64,000 nucleotides of DNA from Irineochytrium annulatum (lineage: Eukaryota > Chytridiomycota > Chytridiomycetes > Chytridiales > Chytridiaceae). The notes under the pieces were generated by a model that searched no databases, was not told the origin of the DNA, and saw nothing but the letters and a program-made list of their open reading frames with translations. The DNA lies in contig JADGJL010000004.1 in assembly GCA_027600665.1 (NCBI GenBank), positions 62,001 through 126,000 on the forward strand, given 5' to 3'. Of the stretch, positions 1-7,601 are shown piece after piece. Both the position numbers and the translations under genes were made by a program. Each line of letters starts with the position of its first letter. The stretch's first letter is position 1.

Positions 1-2
1 TG

Positions 3-503
3 CAGGTAAAACAGGAACAGCGCTGGATCAGTTACACCGATCCGGCGGCACCGCCAGCAGGACAGATTGATCCTGCGAAGGATGCGTTGTCTGCGGTTGA
101 TTTTGTGAATCAGCATGGGGGCTGGAAAGGCCGTTCGCGCATGATGCTAGGGACCACGGACAGCAAAACACGGCTTGAATTCCAGCAGTATTACGGCAGT
201 TATCCGATTATGGATTCCATGCAGTTCCGCTTCGGCACGATTAGCATGGAGATGCAGCAGGAGACGGTATCCAGTTATGAACGATCGCTGGAGTACCTGA
301 ACGAAGGTGCAGAGACCAAGAAATCGGTCAAATTGCCTGGCGGAGACAAGCTGAAGGCTCTGATTAAAAAGGTCGCAGGTGAGAATCGCCAGGTTGTGGA
401 TGTATATCCAGCGTATCGTCCTTCTACAACTGAGGATGGACTGAAGCTGATCCCGGTATGGGTGATCCGCTTTGGAAACGGGGAGGAAACCACTGTTTCT
501 TGA
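3..503 (+). CDS. walH: WalH (YycH) regulator of the WalRK two-component system, 3' part only
   Basis: The reading frame is open from base 3, so the 5' end lies outside the window and only the last ~166 residues are seen. No intracellular motif is diagnostic; the call rests on position. The next genes are walI and walJ, the invariant order in Bacillales. WalH is a membrane-anchored extracytoplasmic protein that, with WalI, tunes the essential sensor kinase WalK, which controls cell-wall turnover. The visible part is a polar, beta-rich extracellular region with a PAYRP segment near the end, as expected for the C-terminal domain. A 235-base gap before walI is unusually long for this operon and holds a structured element. 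Confidence 0.8.
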   Translation, partial: QVKQEQRWISYTDPAAPPAGQIDPAKDALSAVDFVNQHGGWKGRSRMMLGTTDSKTRLEFQQYYGSYPIMDSMQFRFGTISMEMQQETVSSYERSLEYLNEGAETKKSVKLPGGDKLKALIKKVAGENRQVVDVYPAYRPSTTEDGLKLIPVWVIRFGNGEETTVS

Positions 504-583
504 TGGGTTGTAGGGTAATGGAGTCATTCGATATCCGGGCGAGGTGTAAGGTCACACGATAACGGAGAGGGCAGAAAAAAGCT

Positions 584-690
584 GGAGAAGCGAAGCGTTC
601 GCCTTTATCGCCGGATTTCTCCCTTAGGAAAAGGGAATCAGGAAATCTGGGGATAACAGCGATCGGAAGGTTGTTCTGACCGCGGAGTGG
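584..690 (+). ncRNA. Candidate structured RNA/repeat, copy 1 (walH-walI gap)
   Basis: Bases 611-620 pair with 641-650 (10 bp, two G-U pairs). Inside, 621-625 pair with 631-635 around an AGGAA loop, leaving an unpaired AATCA at 636-640. The 3' flank AACAGCGATCGGAAGGTT (655-672) is identical to that of copy 2 at 2998-3145, and both share GCGGAGTGG further on. The outer stem has a different sequence in the two copies yet still pairs, which is covariation favouring an RNA structure. The function is unknown. It sits about 50 bases upstream of walI on the same strand. Confidence 0.5.
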
Positions 691-738
691 GCCAGTGTGA
701 TATTAGTTGCTTTTATCGAATGGACGGAGGTGAATGTT

Positions 739-1482
739 ATGGATTGGGGACGGGCGAAAAATGTGTTGATCTATGCCTTTCTGCTGCTCAATCTGGTGCT
801 GGGTTACCAGATCTGGATGGATGCGCGGGAGACGGCCGGAGCCAATCTGGACTTCACCTCACTGGCAGACAATACACAGCAGGCGATGGAAGAGAAGGGC
901 ATTCAGGTGCTGGCTCCGATTCCGAATGAAACGCCGAAGTTGCCGAAGTTGTCCTATGAGTTCATTGAAGAGGACAAGGCAGGTGTTGATATGGAGCTGG
1001 AACAGCCGGTAGATAGCAAGTTGATTTTCTCACAGAGTGAGCTGGAAGATGCATTACAGCGTGAGATTCCACAGATCGGTACATACCGGCTGGATCAGCT
1101 GATGGCCGAGGATGGGGCTTTTGTGCTTCACCCACTGGTGGATGGCAAATGGCCGCTCTTCAATGTGAGTCTGGAGCTGTTCTACAGCGACCAGAAAATA
1201 AAGGGTTATCGTCAGACTCCGGTGCGAATTACAACCGCAGAGGAGAGCGATCAGCAGGTACTTCCGGCGTCGAAGGCGCTGGGAACGCTGATCGAGAACT
1301 TTTTGCCAAATGATGCGATTGTCAAAGATATTCAGCTGGGCTATTACGGCCAGTTGTTCAATTCAGATATACAGGTAGCGATGCCGGCATGGCGGTTCGT
1401 GCTGGAAAGTGGCGAAGTGTTGTACGTGCAGGGCATCAGTGGGGATGTATTTAGTCCCAAGACAGACAAACCAGGGGAGTAA
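739..1482 (+). CDS. walI: WalI (YycI) regulator of WalK
   Basis: This 247-residue protein starts MDWGRAKNV, followed by one hydrophobic segment (about residues 9-25, YAFLLLNLVLGYQIW) and a long exported domain. That is the architecture of YycI, which forms a membrane complex with WalH and restrains the WalK kinase. The ATG at 739 is preferred over an in-frame ATG at 697 because GGAGG (726-730) lies 8 bases upstream and the transmembrane anchor follows directly. It is followed after 6 bases by walJ, so the two are co-transcribed. The C-terminal part (LPNDAIVKDIQLGYYG) has the repeated two-lobe YycH/YycI character. Confidence 0.9.
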   Translation: MDWGRAKNVLIYAFLLLNLVLGYQIWMDARETAGANLDFTSLADNTQQAMEEKGIQVLAPIPNETPKLPKLSYEFIEEDKAGVDMELEQPVDSKLIFSQSELEDALQREIPQIGTYRLDQLMAEDGAFVLHPLVDGKWPLFNVSLELFYSDQKIKGYRQTPVRITTAEESDQQVLPASKALGTLIENFLPNDAIVKDIQLGYYGQLFNSDIQVAMPAWRFVLESGEVLYVQGISGDVFSPKTDKPGE

Positions 1483-1488
1483 TGCGTT

Positions 1489-2295
1489 ATGGGGATATAT
1501 TTTACCGTGTTATCCAGCGGTTCGACAGGTAATGCCACGGTCATACAGCATGGGGGGACCTCTCTCATGATTGATGCGGGTCTTAGTGCGAAGCGATTGG
1601 ATGCACTGTTTCAGGAAAGGGAGATTTCTGGGGCAGAACTGGACGGGATTCTGGTTACACATGAACATTCCGATCACATTAAAGGACTAGGCGCGATGTC
1701 TCGGAAATATAATTTACCAATCTACGCGAATCTGAACACGTGGGCGGCGCTGGAAAAGTCGGTTGGGGCGATTCCAGAGGAAAACCGGAGGATTTTTGAG
1801 ACGGGTGAAAAGCATGATTTTGGGTCACTGCGCGTGGAATCCTTCGGCATCTCACATGATGCGGCCGAGCCAGTAGGGTATACGTTCGATGACGGCAGTG
1901 AGAAGCTGTCTGTTGCAACAGATCTGGGATATATGAGCGACAAGGTTCGCGATGCGATCTCTGATTCCGACGTGCTGGTGCTGGAAGCGAATCATGATGT
2001 CGAATTACTGCGTATGGGGCGTTATCCGTGGAACACCAAGCGCCGGATTCTGAGCGACATTGGGCATTTGTCGAACGAAGCAGCAGGGGCAGCGCTTAGT
2101 GAATTGATGAACGGACGCATCAAGCGCACGTATCTGGCACATCTTAGCCGTGATCATAATATGATGGACTTGGCGAAAATGTCGGTGCGCGACGCGATGG
2201 AGAGCCGCGGATGCTTTTATCGGGATCATGAGTTCAAACTCTGTGATACGTATTACGACCGGCCTACGCCATGGGATAGGGTGGGTGAGCCATAA
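1489..2295 (+). CDS. walJ: WalJ (YycJ) metallo-beta-lactamase-fold hydrolase
   Basis: A 268-residue cytoplasmic protein with the metal-binding signature THEHSDH (His58, His60, Asp62, His63) and the opening SSGSTGNAT typical of YycJ/WalJ. Family members are MBL-fold phosphodiesterase or 5'-3' exonuclease-like enzymes implicated in coordinating wall synthesis with division and in DNA repair. Further metal ligands are probably supplied by SHDAAEP, ATDLGY and HLSRDHN. It is the third gene of the wal operon tail in this window, 6 bases after walI, with a GGGGAG ribosome site. Its 3' end overlaps the end of a convergent small gene by 32 bases. Confidence 0.92.
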   Translation: MGIYFTVLSSGSTGNATVIQHGGTSLMIDAGLSAKRLDALFQEREISGAELDGILVTHEHSDHIKGLGAMSRKYNLPIYANLNTWAALEKSVGAIPEENRRIFETGEKHDFGSLRVESFGISHDAAEPVGYTFDDGSEKLSVATDLGYMSDKVRDAISDSDVLVLEANHDVELLRMGRYPWNTKRRILSDIGHLSNEAAGAALSELMNGRIKRTYLAHLSRDHNMMDLAKMSVRDAMESRGCFYRDHEFKLCDTYYDRPTPWDRVGEP

Positions 2296-2476
2296 AGCTG
2301 TCCAGTTCGGCGGCTTTGCGCTCGACTTCCTCGCGGGTTAGGATGCCTTTATCAATAAGCAGTTCGATGATGGTACTCAGTGCAAGGGTATTGCGATAGT
2401 GTTCTTCCTTGAGATCGGCCAGCTTGGCCGCCATATGAACTTCGTCCATGGCTGTGAGTGTACGCGTGCGATCCAT
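2264..2476 (-). CDS. Small hypothetical protein (70 aa), convergent with walJ
   Basis: The protein is charged and predicted helical, with a clear C-terminal helical motif LIDKGILTREEVERKAAELD that resembles the short helix-turn-helix segments of other small Bacillales proteins. There is no signal peptide or membrane segment. The ATG at 2476 is preceded by GAGGAAG on the minus strand. It is oriented against walJ and overlaps its last 32 bases, so the two transcripts collide. Function is unknown. The codon pattern and plausible ribosome site make it a likely real gene, but I do not recognise a named family. Confidence 0.6.
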   Translation of the reverse strand: MDRTRTLTAMDEVHMAAKLADLKEEHYRNTLALSTIIELLIDKGILTREEVERKAAELDSFMAHPPYPMA

Positions 2477-3231
2477 GTATACTTCCTCCTCTATGAAGCT
2501 TCGAATTGTCTTTTACTATTATTGTAGTCAGGCTTGATGGAAAACATTCCTCTTTTTGCCGCTAACATTTCAGTGATAAGGCGTGTATGCTGAACCTGTG
2601 ACCATGCAGGGATGAAAAAGTTCTTCAAAATGGCCAAAACGGCGCTTAGCGAACCGGATTTTGTGGTGATAGATACTATGGACCTTTATTGTTAAACGCG
2701 TTATAGCAGAAATGTGCGTTAATTTTCGTTATTATGCAACTTTTTGGGATTTGGCGTGTTTAGTATATGAGGAGCATTGTGATTTTGGCTGTTTTGCGTG
2801 TGAAATGGCATGTCATAGAATGCGAGAGCATGATTGATAGAGTCACTGACAGAATGGCGTGTCCGTTCTGTTGTACATAGACGCTGTATCTTGATTTGAT
2901 GCCGGGATGCGGCGATATGCAAGACCATTTTATAAAATGCAAAAAAGCATGGGAAACCGTTGGAGTCTTCACGTAACGAAGACGACAGAAGAAACCTGAA
3001 GAAACAGAGCGATCGCCTGAAAGCTTTCTGAAAGAAAGCTGCTTCGGAAGCATACGCTATGAACAAATTTTTACCTTGGAAGAGGGAATCAAAAAAATTT
3101 GTGAGTAACAGCGATCGGAAGGTTCGGCTGTTGGCGGAGTGGTGTATGTGAGAACTCCATCGTTGATCCATGCGACAACTTAGGCGGCAGTCAGGGTCTT
3201 GATGCGTGACAACGAAGGGGAGAGGATCACG
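2477..3231. other. Long intergenic region upstream of htrA
   Basis: About 750 bases without a convincing gene. The left part holds the promoter side of the minus-strand small gene. The right part holds a structured element at 2998-3145. A 150-codon minus-strand frame here (2719-3171) has poor composition and crosses the structured element, so it is not called. The htrA promoter was not identified. Confidence 0.5.
2998..3145 (+). ncRNA. Candidate structured RNA/repeat, copy 2 (htrA leader)
   Basis: Bases 3063-3072 pair perfectly with 3093-3102 (10 bp). Inside, 3074-3077 pair with 3083-3086 around a GGAAG loop, followed by an unpaired AATCA (3087-3091). The downstream AACAGCGATCGGAAGGTT (3107-3124) is identical to copy 1. 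The 5' shoulder (GAGCGATCGCCT, 3007-3018) matches the GAAGCGTTCGCCT shoulder of copy 1, but about 40 extra bases with their own hairpin are inserted after it. It lies about 85 bases before the htrA start, same strand. Confidence 0.5.
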
Positions 3232-4509
3232 ATGGGATTGTTTGGAGACGATTTTTATTCAACCAAAGTATCAAGACGCGCCGAACCTGAACAGAAAGGC
3301 AAACTTCAGATCATTCGCCCTGGAGGCAGAGCACGTGGACGTGACCGCTGGAGTAATCCGCGCAGATCGCGTACGGGAATCAGCTCCACAGTGAAAGTAG
3401 CTGTGATTAGCTCGGTGATCAGCTCCATCGTGACCGTCATGCTGTTTAGCTTCATCACACAGCCCTCATCGTTACCGCTGGCTAATGCTACAGGTAATGG
3501 TGGTGGAGGCGGTGCTCAGACAGCACAGGCAGCTGATCCATACGATCGGATTATTCAGGCAGCGGCGAAGGTGCGCCCTTCTGTTGTGAGCATCGTGAAC
3601 CATAAAACGGGCAGCAGCCTGTCGATGGAAGATTCTGCGTTGGGATCAGGGGTCATTTTCAAGAAGGAAGATGGCAAGGCCTACATTATGACCAACCACC
3701 ACGTCGTGGAAGGTGCGAGTGACCTGGAGATCGTGACTGTGGACGGGGAGACACATAAAGCGAAGCTGGTCGGTAAGGACCGTGTGAGCGATATTGCTGT
3801 ATTATCCGCAGAAGATAAAGGGTTGGGTGCAGTAGCGGAAATCGGTGATTCCAGTAAACTTCAGCGTGGTCAAACGGTGCTGGCGATCGGGAATCCGCTC
3901 GGTCTGGGCGGTACGCTGACATCTGGTATTGTCAGTTACACGGATCGTATTCTGCCTGTATCGATTAATCAGGACGGCGTGTACGACTGGGAGCAAAACG
4001 TGATCCAGACGGATGCGGCAATTAATGAGGGTAATAGTGGCGGTGCACTCGTCGATCTGAACGGCAAAGTTGTAGGAATCAACACGATGAAGATCTCGGA
4101 TACGGGTGTGGAAGGTCTCGGCTTCGCGATTCCGATGAACGAAGTGATGAAAACGGTAGATTCCCTGCTATTGAACGGCAAAGTATCTCGTCCATACCTG
4201 GGCGTATACACGGTCGATCTGAGCAACCCATATGCACCACTGGATGACGAGCAGCGCAAGGATCTGAAGCTGCCATCTCACGTGGATAGCGGTGTGGTTG
4301 TACTGGAGGCATCGGGTCCGGCATCTGATGCGGGCATGAAGCTGAATGATGTCATTACGGAATTTGACGGGCAAAAAATTACCTCCACGTTGGATCTGCG
4401 GAAGTATCTGTACGATCAGAAGAAAATTGGAGATACGATTGAAGTGACCTTCTATCGGGATGGCAAAGCGGAGAAAGTATCGGTGAAGCTGACAGATAAA
4501 CCGGAGTAA
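3232..4509 (+). CDS. htrA: HtrA/DegP-family membrane-anchored serine protease with PDZ domain
   Basis: A 425-residue surface quality-control protease. A basic cytoplasmic N-terminus (about 1-50) is followed by one transmembrane helix (about 51-75), a glycine-rich linker, the trypsin-like domain and a C-terminal PDZ domain (about 305-420). The triad is visible: His157 in TNHHVVEG, Asp187 in SDIAVL and Ser269 in GNSGGAL. The start is placed at 3232 rather than 3199 because AGGGGAGAGG lies just upstream and MGLFGDDFY begins the conserved part. It occupies the place of B. subtilis yyxA/htrC behind walJ. In the wal regions of other Bacillales it is followed by the CxxH gene and rlmH, whereas here 4.3 kb intervenes. 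Confidence 0.93.
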   Translation: MGLFGDDFYSTKVSRRAEPEQKGKLQIIRPGGRARGRDRWSNPRRSRTGISSTVKVAVISSVISSIVTVMLFSFITQPSSLPLANATGNGGGGGAQTAQAADPYDRIIQAAAKVRPSVVSIVNHKTGSSLSMEDSALGSGVIFKKEDGKAYIMTNHHVVEGASDLEIVTVDGETHKAKLVGKDRVSDIAVLSAEDKGLGAVAEIGDSSKLQRGQTVLAIGNPLGLGGTLTSGIVSYTDRILPVSINQDGVYDWEQNVIQTDAAINEGNSGGALVDLNGKVVGINTMKISDTGVEGLGFAIPMNEVMKTVDSLLLNGKVSRPYLGVYTVDLSNPYAPLDDEQRKDLKLPSHVDSGVVVLEASGPASDAGMKLNDVITEFDGQKITSTLDLRKYLYDQKKIGDTIEVTFYRDGKAEKVSVKLTDKPE

Positions 4510-4564
4510 AGGAAGTTCAGCCGTGGTGTATACCGTTACGTGGCTTAAATTAAGGTAAGGCTAG

Positions 4565-4598
4565 AAGAGTGATCAGATCAACTGACCACTCTTTTTTA
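4565..4598 (+). terminator. Intrinsic terminator after htrA
   Basis: A 12-bp stem (4565-4576 with 4582-4593, one mismatch) and a T-run TTTTTT. Confidence 0.85.
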
Positions 4599-4810
4599 GT
4601 TATTATGAGTGGACGTGTTCGTTCGACAGCAAATGAGTAGATCAACCATTTGTAATATGTCCTATGATCAGTTAGACCCGGAGCCAAAGTAGCAGATACA
4701 TCAGACTCGGGCTGTGGTAAACTGTTGTCTATATGTTCAAACGGTCGCTGATGCAAATAACATCTGTTTGTCGATCTTATTTTTATTTCAAAATGGAAGG
4801 GGTATTTCTA

Positions 4811-5335
4811 ATGGAACGATTGAAGAAAAAGATACTTGGGGGAACAAGCTTGATGCTGTCCCTGTTGATGTTGTCTGCCTGTGGATCTGAGGTAGCTACA
4901 ACAGGATCTTCAGTAGATACAGGCGCTCTGCAAGAGAAAATTGCTGGGCTTGAGAAGAAATTGGTGGAACAGGGAGCCAAGAGCGTTGAGCAGGAGCAAA
5001 AGATCGCAGCACTTGAGACCAAGTTGAATGAGCTGAGTACAAATGTGATTGCAGTAGGTGGGGCTAGTGGTCAAACGCCTGCTGCATCCGGAAACAACGG
5101 ATCGGCCGGGAAAGGGGACGGGGTGCTGATTACGTTTGCCCAGTATGAGAAGCTTGAGGTTGGCATGTCTGTGGAAGAGGTTATCGAGATCCTTGGTGGC
5201 GAAGGTGAAGCGCTGAGTGAAGCGGAGAATATGGTGGTCTACAACTATAAAGGTACTGCTGGCAATGGTGCCAATGCAGTTATTGCTTTTCAAAGTGGGA
5301 AGCTGTTGACGAAGGCACAGTCGGGATTGAAGTAA
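4811..5335 (+). CDS. Lipoprotein with coiled coil and DUF3862/BLIP-like domain
   Basis: A 174-residue exported lipoprotein. The signal peptide ends in the lipobox LSAC (Cys about residue 24). Residues about 35-80 form a heptad-rich coiled coil (LQEKIAGLEKKLVEQ). The C-terminal ~65 residues (YEKLEVGMSVEEVIEILGGEGE ... YNYKG ... AVIAFQSGKLLTKAQSGLK) match the small domain found in beta-lactamase-inhibitor-like and DUF3862 proteins. The start at 4811 is chosen over 4733 because it has AAGGGG 8 bases upstream and gives a normal signal peptide. It is monocistronic between two terminators. Its molecular role is unknown. Confidence 0.8.
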   Translation: MERLKKKILGGTSLMLSLLMLSACGSEVATTGSSVDTGALQEKIAGLEKKLVEQGAKSVEQEQKIAALETKLNELSTNVIAVGGASGQTPAASGNNGSAGKGDGVLITFAQYEKLEVGMSVEEVIEILGGEGEALSEAENMVVYNYKGTAGNGANAVIAFQSGKLLTKAQSGLK

Positions 5336-5406
5336 CCATCAGAGCTGACGAGCAGATTATAGACAAAACAAAATGATAAGGGACATAAAGTTACCTAAAT
5401 ACATCA

Positions 5407-5433
5407 AGCGAGCCTTAGCGGGCTCGTTTTTTT
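5407..5433 (+). terminator. Intrinsic terminator after the DUF3862 lipoprotein
   Basis: CGAGCC (5409-5414) pairs with GGCTCG (5421-5426), followed by seven T. Confidence 0.8.
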
Positions 5434-5455
5434 GTATTCATTTTAAACGTGATGC

Positions 5456-5522
5456 TTGACAAAGGAAAAGAGTTGTAACTATTATGGTTACATAAATGAG
5501 TTGTAATCACTATAGTTACAAC
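5456..5522 (+). promoter_or_regulatory. SigA-type promoter overlapped by two copies of a GTTGTAA-N9-TTACAAC dyad
   Basis: TTGACA (5456-5461), 18-base spacer, TATTAT (5480-5485). A dyad GTTGTAA-N9-TTACA (5472-5492) covers the -10 box and a perfect dyad GTTGTAA-N9-TTACAAC (5500-5522) lies just downstream, 28 bases apart. The position predicts repression. The half-site style is like HxlR or MarR redox regulators, but no regulator gene adjoins, so the binder is unknown. Confidence 0.7.
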
Positions 5523-5550
5523 ATGGAATTCGAAAAGGAGGTTTTTATAT

Positions 5551-6264
5551 ATGAAAGTAGAGGTTTGGTCAGACTTTGCATGTCCTTTTTGTTTTATTGG
5601 AAAACAAAGATTCGAAACGGCCTTAGAGCAGTTTTCCAATAAAGACGACGTAGAGCTTGTTTTCAAAAGTTTTGAACTTGACCCTCATGCTCCGCAAAGT
5701 GCAGATCATGATGTGCATGACATGTTGGTTGGTAAGTATGGAATGAGCCGGGAACAGGCGATTGCCATGAACGATAATATTGGATCAGAAGGAAGAGCGG
5801 CTGGAATTGATTTTCAGTTTGACTCCATCCAGCTGACGAATACGTTCGATGCCCATCGCTTAGCAAAATATGCTTCAGAGCAAGGAAAAGAAAAGATATC
5901 ACAAGATTTATTCAAGGGTTATTTTACAGAAGGTCGGCGCTTGGGTGATCATCAAACACTGATTGAGATGGCGGTAGATGCTGGCTTGGAAGAAGCTGAG
6001 GTCCGCCAAATCCTTAAGGGGGATGACTATGCCAGCGAAGTTCGTGCTGATGAAGCGGAAGCGCAACGAGTGGGCGCAACAGGTGTTCCATTCTTCGTCA
6101 TTGACCGTAAATATGCTCTTTCGGGAGCACAGTCCAGCAAGAAATTTCTCGAAGTACTGGATGCAGCATGGAAGGAATCTCGTCCATTGACTATTTTGAA
6201 TGACAACCTGACGGGTTCTGGATCGGCTGATCAATGCGTGGATGGTACATGCAGCGTGAAGTAA
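5551..6264 (+). CDS. DsbA-family (FrnE-like) thiol oxidoreductase
   Basis: A 237-residue cytoplasmic thioredoxin-fold protein. The active-site motif CPFC (Cys11, Cys14) directly follows the first strand MKVEVWSDFA, as in FrnE proteins. Conserved family blocks LTNTFDAHRLAKYA, LFKGYFTEG and GATGVPFFVIDRKYALSGAQ (cis-proline loop) follow. The C-terminus carries an extra Cys pair (CVDGTC) seen in FrnE relatives. FrnE-type proteins act as disulfide isomerases in oxidative stress. It is the first gene of a probable operon with two MBL-fold genes and an NTF2-like gene, behind a promoter with two operator dyads. A strong AAAGGAGG site supports the start. Confidence 0.9.
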   Translation: MKVEVWSDFACPFCFIGKQRFETALEQFSNKDDVELVFKSFELDPHAPQSADHDVHDMLVGKYGMSREQAIAMNDNIGSEGRAAGIDFQFDSIQLTNTFDAHRLAKYASEQGKEKISQDLFKGYFTEGRRLGDHQTLIEMAVDAGLEEAEVRQILKGDDYASEVRADEAEAQRVGATGVPFFVIDRKYALSGAQSSKKFLEVLDAAWKESRPLTILNDNLTGSGSADQCVDGTCSVK

Positions 6265-6338
6265 ATATAATTTGCATTTTGCGAGAGACAAATACTTTAG
6301 CTGGATCATAAATTCATTATTAAAAGGGGACGATATAC

Positions 6339-7145
6339 ATGTCGAAATTATCCATTGAAGCTTTCACAGGTTCTGTTCAAGCCTTTAACGTTAACTCAGC
6401 AATCATCTATGGAGAGAATGATGCGGTTCTGGTCGATGCTCAATTCCTGCTTAGTGATGCCCATCGCCTGACTGCAAGACTGCTGGAGCTGGGTAAAAAT
6501 CTAACTCACATCTATATCACGCATTTCCACCCAGATCATTATTTCGGTCTTGAAGTCATTAAGTCGACTTATCCGCAAGCCAAAGTAGTTGCTCTTCCAG
6601 AGACGGTTGAGGATATCAAAAATACGTTTGCCAAAAAAATCGATCAATGGAAACCAACGGTTGGCAATAACGTCCCAGACGAACCGGTAATTCCAGAAGC
6701 ATTGAATCAGGATGTCATTGAACTGGAAGGTCATGAACTGAGAATCAAAGGTCGTCTGCAGGGAGACACACCCAATAACAGTTATGTATGGGTTCCATCC
6801 ATTAAAGCTCTCATTACTGGCGACATTGTATATAACGAAACGTTTGTGTGGACGTTGGAAACGAATGCTGAATCCCGTCAGGCATGGCATCGTACACTGG
6901 ATGAGTTGGAAGCATTGCAACCTGAGATCGTTATTGCAGGGCATCAGGCTTACCATACAGAGAATACACCGGAGGCGATCGCCAATACACGTCGTTACCT
7001 GATTGCTTATGATGAAGTATTGAGTGTATCACCAACAACAGATCAAATTATAGCCAATATGAAATCACGGTTCCCCGGACTGGATACGCTTGAGATTGGA
7101 TTAATTCTTGCCGCTAAGGCTGTCGGGGTGAACCATGCCGAGTAA
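6339..7145 (+). CDS. MBL-fold metallo-hydrolase with intact HxHxDH
   Basis: A 268-residue cytoplasmic protein of the metallo-beta-lactamase fold. The metal-binding motif is THFHPDH (His62, His64, Asp66, His67). Asp in TGDIVYNE and His in IAGHQ supply further ligands. The usual third His (GHTPG) is replaced by GDTPNNS, so the second site is atypical. It is a close paralog of the MBL-fold lipoprotein at 7602-8579: the two share YFGL, the WVPSIK strand and the TxESRxxW segment. Substrate unknown. The NTF2-like gene starts 11 bases before its stop, so translation is coupled. Confidence 0.85.
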   Translation: MSKLSIEAFTGSVQAFNVNSAIIYGENDAVLVDAQFLLSDAHRLTARLLELGKNLTHIYITHFHPDHYFGLEVIKSTYPQAKVVALPETVEDIKNTFAKKIDQWKPTVGNNVPDEPVIPEALNQDVIELEGHELRIKGRLQGDTPNNSYVWVPSIKALITGDIVYNETFVWTLETNAESRQAWHRTLDELEALQPEIVIAGHQAYHTENTPEAIANTRRYLIAYDEVLSVSPTTDQIIANMKSRFPGLDTLEIGLILAAKAVGVNHAE

Positions 7146-7530
7146 TCTGGAGATCATTCAAAGCACATACGAAGGTGATTCAAAGGAAAACGGTGCGAAG
7201 TACCAGACCTATTTGGCGGAACAAGCGGAGTGGACAGAAGCAGCAGGTTTTCCTTACGCGGGAACATACATCGGATATGATGATATTTCTCAGAATGTGT
7301 TCTACCGTTTGGGCACGGAATGGGATGGATATAAGGCGGAAGTCAGCGAGTTCTATGAAGATGGCGATACGATTATTGCAGTGGGCGTGTATTCTGGAAC
7401 GTATCGAAAAACAGGAAAATATTTTGAAGCAGACTTCGTGCATATCTGGAAGCTTCAAGATCAAAAAATTATCAAGTTCAAACAGTATGTAGATAGTTAC
7501 CTGGTGCAAAGCGCAATTGAATCCAAATAA
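7135..7530 (+). CDS. NTF2-like/SnoaL-family protein
   Basis: A 131-residue single-domain protein with the alpha+beta-barrel signature of ketosteroid isomerase-like NTF2 folds: an N-terminal helix, WDGYKAEVSEFYEDGDTIIAVGVYSGTYRKTGKYFEADFVHIWKLQ strands and a closing KQYVDS. Such proteins are small-molecule isomerases, dehydratases or binding subunits. It overlaps the upstream MBL gene by 11 bases (ATG inside HAE-stop, with GGGGTG upstream). This coupling suggests that the two proteins act on the same compound. Confidence 0.8.
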   Translation: MPSNLEIIQSTYEGDSKENGAKYQTYLAEQAEWTEAAGFPYAGTYIGYDDISQNVFYRLGTEWDGYKAEVSEFYEDGDTIIAVGVYSGTYRKTGKYFEADFVHIWKLQDQKIIKFKQYVDSYLVQSAIESK

Positions 7531-7601
7531 CAACCCAATTAAATTCCGATTGTTAGCACATATGCATATGATCGTAGACATTAGAGAGGAAGATTTATAC
7601 G

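Noticed and set aside
2719..3171. 150-codon minus-strand open frame upstream of htrA
   Set aside because: Histidine/serine/phenylalanine-rich composition, no ribosome site, and it crosses the structured element; a chance frame.
7560..7573. CATATGCATATG palindrome before the MBL-fold lipoprotein
   Set aside because: Short A/T-rich palindrome with no second copy and no matching regulator; probably chance.
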